Below are positions 8,588-15,918 of a stretch of DNA of 31,113 nt, one piece after another (the stretch's first letter is position 1; each line of letters begins with the position of its first letter). The stretch is from NCBI GenBank assembly GCA_050486105.1, contig JBJHCR010000038.1, forward strand, positions 1-31,113, in the 5' to 3' direction. The translations under genes and the position numbers were made by a program. The DNA is from JAEXNA01 sp050486105. GTDB taxonomy: Bacteria > Vulcanimicrobiota > Xenobia > Xenobiales > JADMJV01. A model generated the notes under the pieces. The model was not told the origin of the DNA. It saw only the letters and a program-made list of their open reading frames with translations, and ran no database searches.

Positions 8588-9032
8588 AACTCACCGACTT
8601 CTGAGACGTCATTAGCGATTCTGAGTCTTCCTCAGGCAGCAACTCTGCGGCATTGAGCAAGACCACCACCTCTCCATCTCGACGATATTGAGCGAGAAAC
8701 ATCCGAGGTTCGTCGGGAGTGCTATGAACCATCTCTAAGCTCCCACCTTCAATAGAGACGACATCGTTGACCCCTTGGACTCTCCAAGCCACCGGGTGGC
8801 ATTTCGACAACACCAGGTGATCGGTGAGCTCGGCTGGGGGGTCGGCCTGTCCGAGCACCCGAGCCAAAGAAACTACGGGAACAAGCCGACCCCTCAGTTG
8901 GAACCAACCTTCTATGACTGAGTGAGCTTCAGGGTGGGGCTGCAAGCTTGGCAGGAGCAAGACTTCTTGCACGTCACTGAGACGAAAGGCGAACTCGCCT
9001 TCTTGAGTGCTCACCGAAACAACAGAGAACAC
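8580..9032 (-). CDS. cheW: CheW-like coupling protein, first copy (WspB-like)
   Basis: The protein has 150 residues from a GTG at 9032 that shares one base with the TAG stop of the receptor gene (TAGTG). Its features are those of CheW: an N-terminal beta strand with EFAFRLSDVQEVLLLPSLQP, then IEGWFQLRGRLVPVVSLARVLG, the diagnostic 'G-x-x-x-x-R-G-x-x-x-P-V-x-x-L' segment, then VAWRVQGVNDVVSIEGG. CheW connects the receptor to CheA, so this copy probably serves the receptor encoded immediately upstream. It overlaps the cheR start by eight bases. Confidence 0.9.
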   Translation of the reverse strand: MFSVVSVSTQEGEFAFRLSDVQEVLLLPSLQPHPEAHSVIEGWFQLRGRLVPVVSLARVLGQADPPAELTDHLVLSKCHPVAWRVQGVNDVVSIEGGSLEMVHSTPDEPRMFLAQYRRDGEVVVLLNAAELLPEEDSESLMTSQKSVSFG

Positions 9033-10654
9033 TAATCCGAATCCTCTGACACCTCATACCTCGCCAAGGCCTTATGCAGCCCTCGAGACAGTTGGATCAG
9101 TTCTTTTGATTGCCGCTCAAGCTCTCGACTTCCCAATTCAGCTTGCTGGGAGGTCTCTTGAATGGAGATCAGAGCTTCCTCCACCTGGCTGAAGGCATGG
9201 CTTTGCTGCCCGGTAGCTGCCACGATCTGTTGAAAGGCATCATCACTTCGCTTCACCGAGTCCACCAATTTCCGGATAGCTTCGTCGGTGGTCCGATTGT
9301 TCACCTCACTGCTCTCCGACCTCTTAACAGCTTCTTCGGCGAGCATGACCGCGGTGTGGATCCCCCCACGAATGTCCTGAAGGGACTGTCGTACCTCTAT
9401 GGTGGCTTCCTTGGACCTCTTGGCCAAGAGTCGCATCTCATCGGCCAACACCGAGAATGTCGCTCCCCGGCTCCCGGCTGCGGCAGCTTGAATGGAGGCG
9501 TTGATGGCAAGAATGTTGGAACGCTCGGCGAGTTCATTGACCGAGACCACGATAGCCTCTAGGTCCTGAGCCTGTCGGGCTAAGTCTACGACCGTACTGG
9601 CCACGTCTTCCACCCCTCGTCTGGCCAGCTCAGCCATCTTTAGGCTGGACTCCAAGGCTTTCACTCCCGAACTGCCGCTCTCTGCAGTCACCCGGGACTC
9701 ACCGCCAATCTTCAAGGCTCTCTCGGCGATTTGGGCCGCCGATTGAGACAGTTCTTCGAGGGTCACAGCGGTCTCTTGGACTGCGGTGGACTGCTGAATG
9801 GAAGACGAGGCCTGGTCGGCAGAACTGCCGGCAAGAGTTTCGCTGATTTGCCTGATCTTTGCTTCAGCTTCTCGGGTTCTCTCGAAGATCCTCGATAGCC
9901 CCTTCAACATTTCGTTGTAGGCCTCCGAGACGATCCCGATCTCGTCTCGAGTCTCAACCGTTAGGGGATCGGCACTGAGGTCTCCGTCGGCGATCTGCAC
10001 CGAGAGCTCCACTAAGCGATGAAGCGGAGCCAGTCTTTGCACCATGAGGTGATGGGCGAGAATGGCGAGCACAGCAAAGCCAAAGGTACCCAGAACGAGG
10101 AATATCTGCAGGTTGCGCACCAGTCGGTCATTGGTTTGTTGGTAGCGATGCATGGCTTCTCGTTCAGATTCCGACAGATGGCCGATCTCCTTAGAAATCT
10201 CTTGCATCAACTGCCGCCCGAAATCCGAGAGCACCATCTCCCGAGCTTGCTCTTCGCGTCCTGTGGTATAGAGCCGAAGAACCTCCTCCAAAGTCTCCAT
10301 TCTTTGAAGCAAGCGGGGCTCCAACGTAAGCAGACGCCGCGCCTGGTTCTCGCCTTGAACCAAGTCTCCCAACTCTTCCAAGAGCCTCTTGATTTCTAGG
10401 TTCTTGTCAGATAAGGAGATCAAGTAATCCCTCCGGCCGGTGTACAGATAGCCTCGTTGAGAGGACTCGGCGGCCAGCAAGGCGTTGTGCAGCAATCCTA
10501 ATCTGAGACGAACTTCTGAAGCTCGATTCCAAGCCTCAACACTCAGGGAAATGCTCGAAAGGGCCGCCAAACTCGCAGCGCCGAAAGTGACCAGATAGAG
10601 AAAGAAGACCAGAATGGTACCCTGGATCAATCGCTGTAGAGATAAAGCTTTCAA
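9032..10654 (-). CDS. CHASE3-HAMP methyl-accepting chemotaxis protein with degenerate signalling tip (WspA-like)
   Basis: The protein has 540 residues. A first membrane helix at about 11-34 is followed by an extracytoplasmic helical domain containing LLAAESSQRGYLYTGRRDYL, the hallmark of CHASE3 sensors. The second membrane helix is at about 183-204, HAMP at about 205-257, and a long coiled-coil signalling domain runs to the end. The hairpin tip is recognisable (NELAERSNILAINASIQAAA, residues 373-392), but conserved contact residues are changed. At the positions of Tsr E385, R388, E391 and R394 there are Gln389, Ala392, Ser395 and Ala398. The start is a TTG at 10654 with GGAG about nine bases upstream, overlapping the hybrid-kinase stop (TTGA). 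It is the only receptor in the operon. Confidence 0.93.
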   Translation of the reverse strand: MKALSLQRLIQGTILVFFLYLVTFGAASLAALSSISLSVEAWNRASEVRLRLGLLHNALLAAESSQRGYLYTGRRDYLISLSDKNLEIKRLLEELGDLVQGENQARRLLTLEPRLLQRMETLEEVLRLYTTGREEQAREMVLSDFGRQLMQEISKEIGHLSESEREAMHRYQQTNDRLVRNLQIFLVLGTFGFAVLAILAHHLMVQRLAPLHRLVELSVQIADGDLSADPLTVETRDEIGIVSEAYNEMLKGLSRIFERTREAEAKIRQISETLAGSSADQASSSIQQSTAVQETAVTLEELSQSAAQIAERALKIGGESRVTAESGSSGVKALESSLKMAELARRGVEDVASTVVDLARQAQDLEAIVVSVNELAERSNILAINASIQAAAAGSRGATFSVLADEMRLLAKRSKEATIEVRQSLQDIRGGIHTAVMLAEEAVKRSESSEVNNRTTDEAIRKLVDSVKRSDDAFQQIVAATGQQSHAFSQVEEALISIQETSQQAELGSRELERQSKELIQLSRGLHKALARYEVSEDSD

Positions 10655-12555
10655 AGAGTTGTCTCCTCTATCAGTCGTTCGATTGTCTTCAGCAATTTTT
10701 CCATGTTCGGAGGCTTAGTAGAGACAGTATCAAAGTCCGCTTCAGCGCAGGTAAGCCTGTCTTCCTCCATGGTGCGAGCGGTCAACGCCATAACCGGCGT
10801 CCGATGAGAATCGCGCTCCGCTTCCAAAAGGCGCAGCTGTGCCACGGCAGAGATCCCGTCGAGTTCCGGCATCTGAAGGTCGAGAATCACTAGGTCAAAG
10901 TGACCTGGAGCTTCCTCGCGGTAGCGGTCCACCGCTTGTCTCCCGTTGGAGACCGGGTCTACCAGGTAGCCCGAACGCTCTAAGCTCAAAGTGAGCACTC
11001 TCCGATTGATAGTGTTGTCTTCCGCCAGAAGAATTCGACGGGACACCTCGGCCCTCGCCGGAGGAGTCTCGGACAGCCCCGCTGTTGAGGTGCCACTCTG
11101 CTCTCGGGGTGTTTTGCCAGCAGAGTTCAGATCGAGCAAGGCCTCGGACAGCCTCCAACTTGTCACCGTCCAACCCAGAACCATTCTATGACTCTCATAC
11201 TCGAGACCGACTCCCTCCTCGGTCATGATTATGGAGGCACCGGATTGGTCTGACACCGTGCGAGACTTCTGTCCCGAGTTCATCAAAGCAAGAACCGACC
11301 GAACCGGAACCAGGTAAGCCGGATTGGAGATTTCCACGGAACAGGTCGGCGGAGGAGAGGGGTTGGGGTCCAGTGGTCCAGGTGACGACAGAGGGAGGTA
11401 CACGGTGAAGGCAGAGCCTACCCCAACCTCGGACCGAACACTGATATCGCCCTGCATGAGATGAACCAGGGACTTGGTGATCGCCAAGCCCAGTCCAGTT
11501 CCTTGAGCTGTCCGATTGAAGGAATCGTCCGCCTGACGGAATGCCTCGAAAATCTTTTCCTGGTGCTCTTCTGCAATGCCACAACCGCTGTCTTCAATGA
11601 TGAACTCGAGGCCTCCATCGAGAGGGACTACCGAGAGAACGACACTTCCCTGCTCGGTAAATTTCAAGGCGTTGCCGAGCAAGTTGATCAGGATCTGCCG
11701 CAACTTAAGATCGTCGCCCACATAGCTTGGAGCAACTCCAGGAGCCAGAGCCGCCAACAATAGTACTTCATCCTTTCTCGCTAGGCCGTGAAAGGGAGCA
11801 ATGGCCTCCTCGAGGAGGGTTCGCAGCTGGAAAGGACGCTCACTGAGTTCCATACTGTCGGCTTCGAGCTTAGAGAAATCCAAGACTTTGTTGAGGACTT
11901 CCAACAGGTTCTCAGCACTCTGGGAGATGTAGTGAACGTACTGTCGGGCTTCCTCGGTGAGTGTCTGTTCCTGCTCGAGCAGTTCCGCCAATCCCATGAT
12001 CCCCGTCATGGGAGTTCGAATCTCGTGCGAAACGTTGGCCAAGAAGGTGTCCTTGGCTCGGCTGGCCTCCTCGGCAAGCTTCCGCGCCTGTCTGAGCTCG
12101 GCATTCTTGCTGGTTAGCTCTTCATTGACGCGGGCCGATTCGACCAACTCAGACTGCAGTTGGCGCTCGAGGGTCAGCAGCCGCTGAGCCACCCGCAATT
12201 GCAACTCCAGTTCTGCGGCATCGAGGGTCTTGGAGACGAAGGCGTCTGCGCCGGCCTTCAGGGCTGCGAGATGATCTTCCTTATCGGACCGAGCCGTCAT
12301 GACGACTAAGTAGAGATTCCTGAGAGTCTCCTGTCCACGAATCCAACGGCACAAATCGAGCCCGGTCATCCCCGGCATCATCCAGTCTGTGATGACCACC
12401 TGGATGCCCTGATGGCGTCCTAGGAGTGAGATGGCATCCAAGGCGTCGCCAGCCTGAAAGACTTCATGCCCCCAAGATGAGACCAACTCCGCAAACGCTT
12501 TTCGCGTCGCTTCGTGGTCCTCGACCAAGAGGAGTGAAAGGCTGTGATGATTCAT
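10651..12555 (-). CDS. Hybrid histidine kinase, REC-HisKA-HATPase-REC
   Basis: The protein has 634 residues with no membrane segment, so it is cytoplasmic. The N-terminal receiver has phosphoacceptor Asp57 in VITDWMMPGMTG and Lys109. A coiled-coil linker leads to HisKA with His177 in FLANVSHEIRTPMTGIMG. The ATPase has N box INLLGNALKFT near 290-300, G1 EDSGCGIAEE near 321, and GTGLGLA at 352-358. A linker of about 110 residues (390-500) of unknown fold precedes a second intact receiver with Asp559 in VILDLQMPELDG. The stop overlaps the receptor start by four bases, so it is co-transcribed with the chemosensory genes. It could receive phosphate from CheA through the N-terminal receiver, or act as the pathway output. 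That wiring is inference. Confidence 0.93.
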   Translation of the reverse strand: MNHHSLSLLLVEDHEATRKAFAELVSSWGHEVFQAGDALDAISLLGRHQGIQVVITDWMMPGMTGLDLCRWIRGQETLRNLYLVVMTARSDKEDHLAALKAGADAFVSKTLDAAELELQLRVAQRLLTLERQLQSELVESARVNEELTSKNAELRQARKLAEEASRAKDTFLANVSHEIRTPMTGIMGLAELLEQEQTLTEEARQYVHYISQSAENLLEVLNKVLDFSKLEADSMELSERPFQLRTLLEEAIAPFHGLARKDEVLLLAALAPGVAPSYVGDDLKLRQILINLLGNALKFTEQGSVVLSVVPLDGGLEFIIEDSGCGIAEEHQEKIFEAFRQADDSFNRTAQGTGLGLAITKSLVHLMQGDISVRSEVGVGSAFTVYLPLSSPGPLDPNPSPPPTCSVEISNPAYLVPVRSVLALMNSGQKSRTVSDQSGASIIMTEEGVGLEYESHRMVLGWTVTSWRLSEALLDLNSAGKTPREQSGTSTAGLSETPPARAEVSRRILLAEDNTINRRVLTLSLERSGYLVDPVSNGRQAVDRYREEAPGHFDLVILDLQMPELDGISAVAQLRLLEAERDSHRTPVMALTARTMEEDRLTCAEADFDTVSTKPPNMEKLLKTIERLIEETTL

Positions 12556-12615
12556 GGGACCTACAAGAGTTCTGCAGAGCCTACCAAGAACCCTATACCG
12601 TCCTCCATTGAGCAG

Positions 12616-12654
12616 GGCCTGAGGGCCTTTGGGACCCTCTTAGCTCCTCAGGCC
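12616..12654. other. Strong hairpin between the zinc-ribbon gene and the hybrid kinase
   Basis: GGCCTGAGG at 12616-12624 and CCTCAGGCC at 12646-12654 form a perfect nine-base stem. The loop (12625-12645) can itself partly pair as GGG/CCC. On the plus strand it is followed by AGCTTTTT, which resembles a terminator, but no plus-strand gene ends here. On the minus strand the stem contains the TGA stop of the small zinc-ribbon gene and lies about 60 bases before the kinase ATG, so it may attenuate read-through or stabilise the 5' end of the kinase mRNA. Confidence 0.5.
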
Positions 12655-12836
12655 AGCTTTTTCTGCTTACCGAAACTCAGGTCCGTGAGTCGCTGTTCAG
12701 AAAAAAACCTTCGAGATCGCAACCTGCGCGGCCTCGGTGAGCATTGAGGACAAGGGAGCCAGGTGGCGCCAGGAAGGTAATCATGACGTGTCTCGCGGAA
12801 ACCTTTGCAGGTTGGGCAACTTGATTTTTTTTCCAT
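12648..12836 (-). CDS. Small four-cysteine zinc-ribbon-like protein
   Basis: The ORF has 62 codons from an ATG at 12836, starting 32 bases after the PilZ-like gene on the same strand. Cys7-x2-Cys10 (SCPTCKG) and Cys29-x2-Cys32 (PCPQC) form two CxxC knuckles 18 residues apart, as in DnaJ-type or rubredoxin-like zinc ribbons. The C-terminal half is basic (RPRRLRSRRFF). No strong Shine-Dalgarno precedes the ATG. The paired CxxC motifs are the main reason to treat it as real, since they are unlikely by chance in a short frame. Its role is unknown; zinc-dependent nucleic-acid or protein binding is a reasonable guess. Confidence 0.55.
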   Translation of the reverse strand: MEKKSSCPTCKGFRETRHDYLPGATWLPCPQCSPRPRRLRSRRFFSEQRLTDLSFGKQKKLA

Positions 12837-12868
12837 GTCGGAGGTTTTCTCACCGGAGGGCGACCTCC

Positions 12869-13378
12869 CTACCTAATTTCCTTTAGCCCTTTTTGTGATG
12901 AGGAAGATCTCCGGAGGTGAGCTTCTGAGTCGACCAAACGAAGTACCGGCTTAGGCCTCGCCTGCCCTCTACTGCCGCTGTTACGCCGACGACAAGGCTG
13001 TTCAACCTTAGTCCAGGCCGAGCCACCAAGGTGGGCAAAGCGTTCAGGGTTGAGTAACCGACCTCCGACTTCCACCCCACCCCTTCGCTTGCGGCTGTAG
13101 AGCACCGTGCCTACGGCAACGTGCAGATAGGTGCCCTCCAAGCTCGGACCATCCCTCGGCTCAACTCGAATGACCTGTCCCGTCAAAAGAGGGCGGTCGG
13201 TTTTCATTCTCAGAGTCTCGCCCCGAAACTCCCTGACCTCGCCTCGACCGTCGTGCGGCCCAGCCTTCCAGCTGACATCTATGGAGCAGAACACCGACAT
13301 GGGCGCCCGCTGGACTTGGTCTCTCGAGCCTCGCAGCCTATCGAAAAAACGAGACAAATTATTGAGAATTCTTGCCAT
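12869..13378 (-). CDS. PilZ-like beta-barrel protein (tentative)
   Basis: The product has 169 residues from the ATG at 13378, preceded by GAGAGG; a TTG at 13390 would add four. A central segment has the strand pattern of a PilZ barrel: VFCSIDVSW, GRGEVREFRGETLRMKTDRP (like the 'G-x-V-x-D-I-S-x-x-G' strand pair), LLTGQVIRVEP, then VAVGTVLYSRKRRGGVEVGG. The usual c-di-GMP-binding RxxxR motif is not clear, so nucleotide binding is doubtful. The C-terminal 50 residues are basic and probably disordered. It lies at the head of the minus-strand signalling cluster and is divergent from the Ser/Thr kinase gene, with 70 bases between their starts. The PilZ assignment is by pattern only. Confidence 0.6.
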   Translation of the reverse strand: MARILNNLSRFFDRLRGSRDQVQRAPMSVFCSIDVSWKAGPHDGRGEVREFRGETLRMKTDRPLLTGQVIRVEPRDGPSLEGTYLHVAVGTVLYSRKRRGGVEVGGRLLNPERFAHLGGSAWTKVEQPCRRRNSGSRGQARPKPVLRLVDSEAHLRRSSSSQKGLKEIR

Positions 13379-13448
13379 TTCGCCTCTCAAACTCTCGATT
13401 CGCTACCCTGCTAGAAGACATACTTTCCCTTGTTATTCTTTATACCCC

Positions 13449-15854
13449 ATGACCAGGAAAATCCCCTTCCTTGCTGGGCCTACTCTGGCGCTCTGCTTCA
13501 CGATATCTGACAAAAAACGAGGAGTAGAGAATCGCTTTTTGAAGTCCAGCGAAGTGAGTCCGGTAGCTTCACCACGTCTCGAACTTGGAAAGATCGTTCA
13601 GAACCGATATCGGGTTGTTCGGTATATCGGTCGCGGCGGCATGGGCGCCGTTTATCTGTGTGAAGACATCAGGCTCTCCGGCAAGCAATGGGCTCTCAAG
13701 GAGATGATGCTTCACGAACCGGGAGTCGCCGAGCAAGTCAAAGACAGCTTTGAGCGCGAAGCTCGATTCTTGGCCGGGCTCAGACATCGAAGCCTACCTC
13801 ATATCGTTGATGTCTTCACCATAGAAAATCGTCATTATCTGGTGATGGAGTACCTTGAAGGGGAGACTTTGGCCCAGTACATTCAAGACCATGGCGTCCC
13901 CAGCGACACCCTGGCCCTGAGTTGGTCGCTGGAACTGGCCCAGGTTCTCGACTATCTGCATCGCCAAGAGAGACCCATCATCTTTAGGGACCTCAAGCCT
14001 GAGAACATTATCATCACTGAAGACGGACACGTAAAGGTCATCGACTTCGGCCTAGCCCGTCACTTCGAGCCCGGGAAACCCAGAGACACCCAAGCCAGCG
14101 GGACGGTAGGTTACGCTCCCCCGGAACAGTGGGAGGATTCCGGTCAGAGTGATCCTCGCTCCGACCTCTACTCCTGGGCCGCCACCCTGTTCTTTGTCTT
14201 GACCGGCAAGCCGCCGAGCCCCATCTACGGAAGCCATCGCATACGTCCGTATAGACCAGATATCGATCCTGGCATTGAAGCCATCGTCCTGAGATGTCTC
14301 CAACCCGATCCAGCCCAACGATACCGTTCAGCTTCCGAACTCATCAAGGATCTCCTCATCCTCTTAAGCGATGATCGGCATCAAGAGGCCATGCCTCGAC
14401 ACCACTTGAGCACCAACCCCGAACCCTTGGAGCGAAATCGGGCTAAGCGACTTGCCAAGAGGCCTCGTTCTCTCAGCTCTCCCCTGGGAAGTCCAAGCAA
14501 GCTCACAGGCTTGCTGGGAACAGGGGTTCTGTTTTTTTTGTTCGGGGTCTTACTCCCTTTCCTGAGCTGGGACCACCGCAGACTGGCCTCCGCTTCCTAT
14601 GTGGAAGACCAAATCGCCGAACTCCTATACCAGACCAAGGATGCCAAAGAGGAAGCTCGCGCCTTCATGGCCACCGGTCAACTCGACGCCGCCTTAGCCA
14701 CTCTGGACCGTATTGTCACCCGATATCCTCAGGATGCCGAGGCCCACATTCTCAAGAACAACGCCTATGCCGAACTGAGCGGGCTGCCCACCTATGACAT
14801 TCCGGTCATCTCTTCTTGGCATGGAGTAGAGCGCGAAGGGTTCCAACTTCTTTACGGCCTGGCCTTGGCCCAAAGTCAGCTCAACCGAAACCGAACCGGA
14901 GTTTCTCCCCTCATCAAGTTGTCGCTGTACGACGACCGTTCGGACGGCCAACTCCTGCTCAATCTAGTGCGAGATGTTGCTCAGAATCCCGATTATTCAC
15001 TGCTCATCGGGCCCTACACCTCACAGGCCACCAGGCTGATCGCCCCACTGGTCAACGGCCAGGGGCTGCCGACTTTGGCCCCGGTGGCCTCAGACCCCCA
15101 ACTGGCCTCTTCGGGTCGTTATATCCTTTGTGTGTCCGACACCGACACCAAGAAGGTTACCGCTCTGGCACGCGCGATGTTCGAACTGGGGGGGCGTCGG
15201 GTGGCCGTTTTCAGCAACGACAACAGCATTGTCTCTCGGTCTTTAGAAGAGGCCTTTGTGGAGGAGTTTCAACAGGTAGGAGGACTGCTCGCACTTGAAG
15301 AGGTTTATCCAGACAATCAGGTTGATTTTGCCTCCTACGTCGGTCGAGCCAAAGCGGCCGGTGCGGATTGCGTCTTTCTGGCGGAGTACCGAGCTCCCCC
15401 GGTGATCGGATTCTGTGAGGCCATCAAAGCCCAAAACTGGAACGTTCTGATAGGAGCTCAAACCGCTGGTTTCTCCGAAAACCTCTTTCGTCGCGGGCCC
15501 GAGGTGGTGGAAGGCTTGCTGCTTTCTACCTATTACGTTCCTGAAGCCGGAGATCGGCACTTTCTTCGCGACTTTCGCCAAGCTTTTGGTGACCGACGCC
15601 CTACTCACCGAGAGGTCAACTCTTATGACGCCCTTCAGATTGCCGTTCAAGGTCTGGACACCGTGGGTCCAAATCGTGAAGATCTCATCTCCTATTTTGA
15701 GGAGATCGGCGACAAACGTCCACCTTACGAGGGACTCAGCGGTCCATTCTCGCTATCGCGAAATCTCGATCTCCGCCAAACTCACGTCCTTGAAGTCTAT
15801 CGAGGAAGCTACCGCTCCCTCGATACTGAGTCCTTGGAACGGCAGCAGCCTTAA
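13449..15854 (+). CDS. Membrane Ser/Thr protein kinase with extracytoplasmic type-1 substrate-binding-protein sensor
   Basis: The product is about 801 residues from the ATG at 13449. The frame is open further upstream, but that would run through the divergent gene. The kinase domain covers about 55-305: Gly-rich loop GRGGMGAVYL (61-70), Lys84 in WALKEM, catalytic Asp181 in IIFRDLKPEN, Asp199 in VIDFGLA and GTVGYAPPEQW. The HRD motif reads FRD, a change seen in bacterial PknB-like kinases. A single membrane helix lies at about 352-373. A short TPR-like helical pair (about 400-445) leads to a periplasmic-binding-protein domain of the Leu/Ile/Val receptor type (about 450-795), with LIGPYTSQATRLIAPLVNGQ and RRVAVFSNDNSIVSRSLEEA. 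This suggests a receptor kinase sensing a small ligand outside the cell and phosphorylating cytoplasmic targets. No clear Shine-Dalgarno fixes the start. Confidence 0.88.
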   Translation: MTRKIPFLAGPTLALCFTISDKKRGVENRFLKSSEVSPVASPRLELGKIVQNRYRVVRYIGRGGMGAVYLCEDIRLSGKQWALKEMMLHEPGVAEQVKDSFEREARFLAGLRHRSLPHIVDVFTIENRHYLVMEYLEGETLAQYIQDHGVPSDTLALSWSLELAQVLDYLHRQERPIIFRDLKPENIIITEDGHVKVIDFGLARHFEPGKPRDTQASGTVGYAPPEQWEDSGQSDPRSDLYSWAATLFFVLTGKPPSPIYGSHRIRPYRPDIDPGIEAIVLRCLQPDPAQRYRSASELIKDLLILLSDDRHQEAMPRHHLSTNPEPLERNRAKRLAKRPRSLSSPLGSPSKLTGLLGTGVLFFLFGVLLPFLSWDHRRLASASYVEDQIAELLYQTKDAKEEARAFMATGQLDAALATLDRIVTRYPQDAEAHILKNNAYAELSGLPTYDIPVISSWHGVEREGFQLLYGLALAQSQLNRNRTGVSPLIKLSLYDDRSDGQLLLNLVRDVAQNPDYSLLIGPYTSQATRLIAPLVNGQGLPTLAPVASDPQLASSGRYILCVSDTDTKKVTALARAMFELGGRRVAVFSNDNSIVSRSLEEAFVEEFQQVGGLLALEEVYPDNQVDFASYVGRAKAAGADCVFLAEYRAPPVIGFCEAIKAQNWNVLIGAQTAGFSENLFRRGPEVVEGLLLSTYYVPEAGDRHFLRDFRQAFGDRRPTHREVNSYDALQIAVQGLDTVGPNREDLISYFEEIGDKRPPYEGLSGPFSLSRNLDLRQTHVLEVYRGSYRSLDTESLERQQP

Positions 15855-15918
15855 TCGGGAGTGTCTAAGCTTGGTCCGCTCAAAGTCCGGTTCCGGCGGG
15901 CGAGTGGAGCGGCGTCGA

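Noticed and set aside
13131..13448. Extension of the Ser/Thr kinase frame upstream of the ATG at 13449
   Set aside because: It would run through the divergent PilZ-like gene. Its translation is low-quality, and kinases of this type start shortly before the Gly-rich loop.
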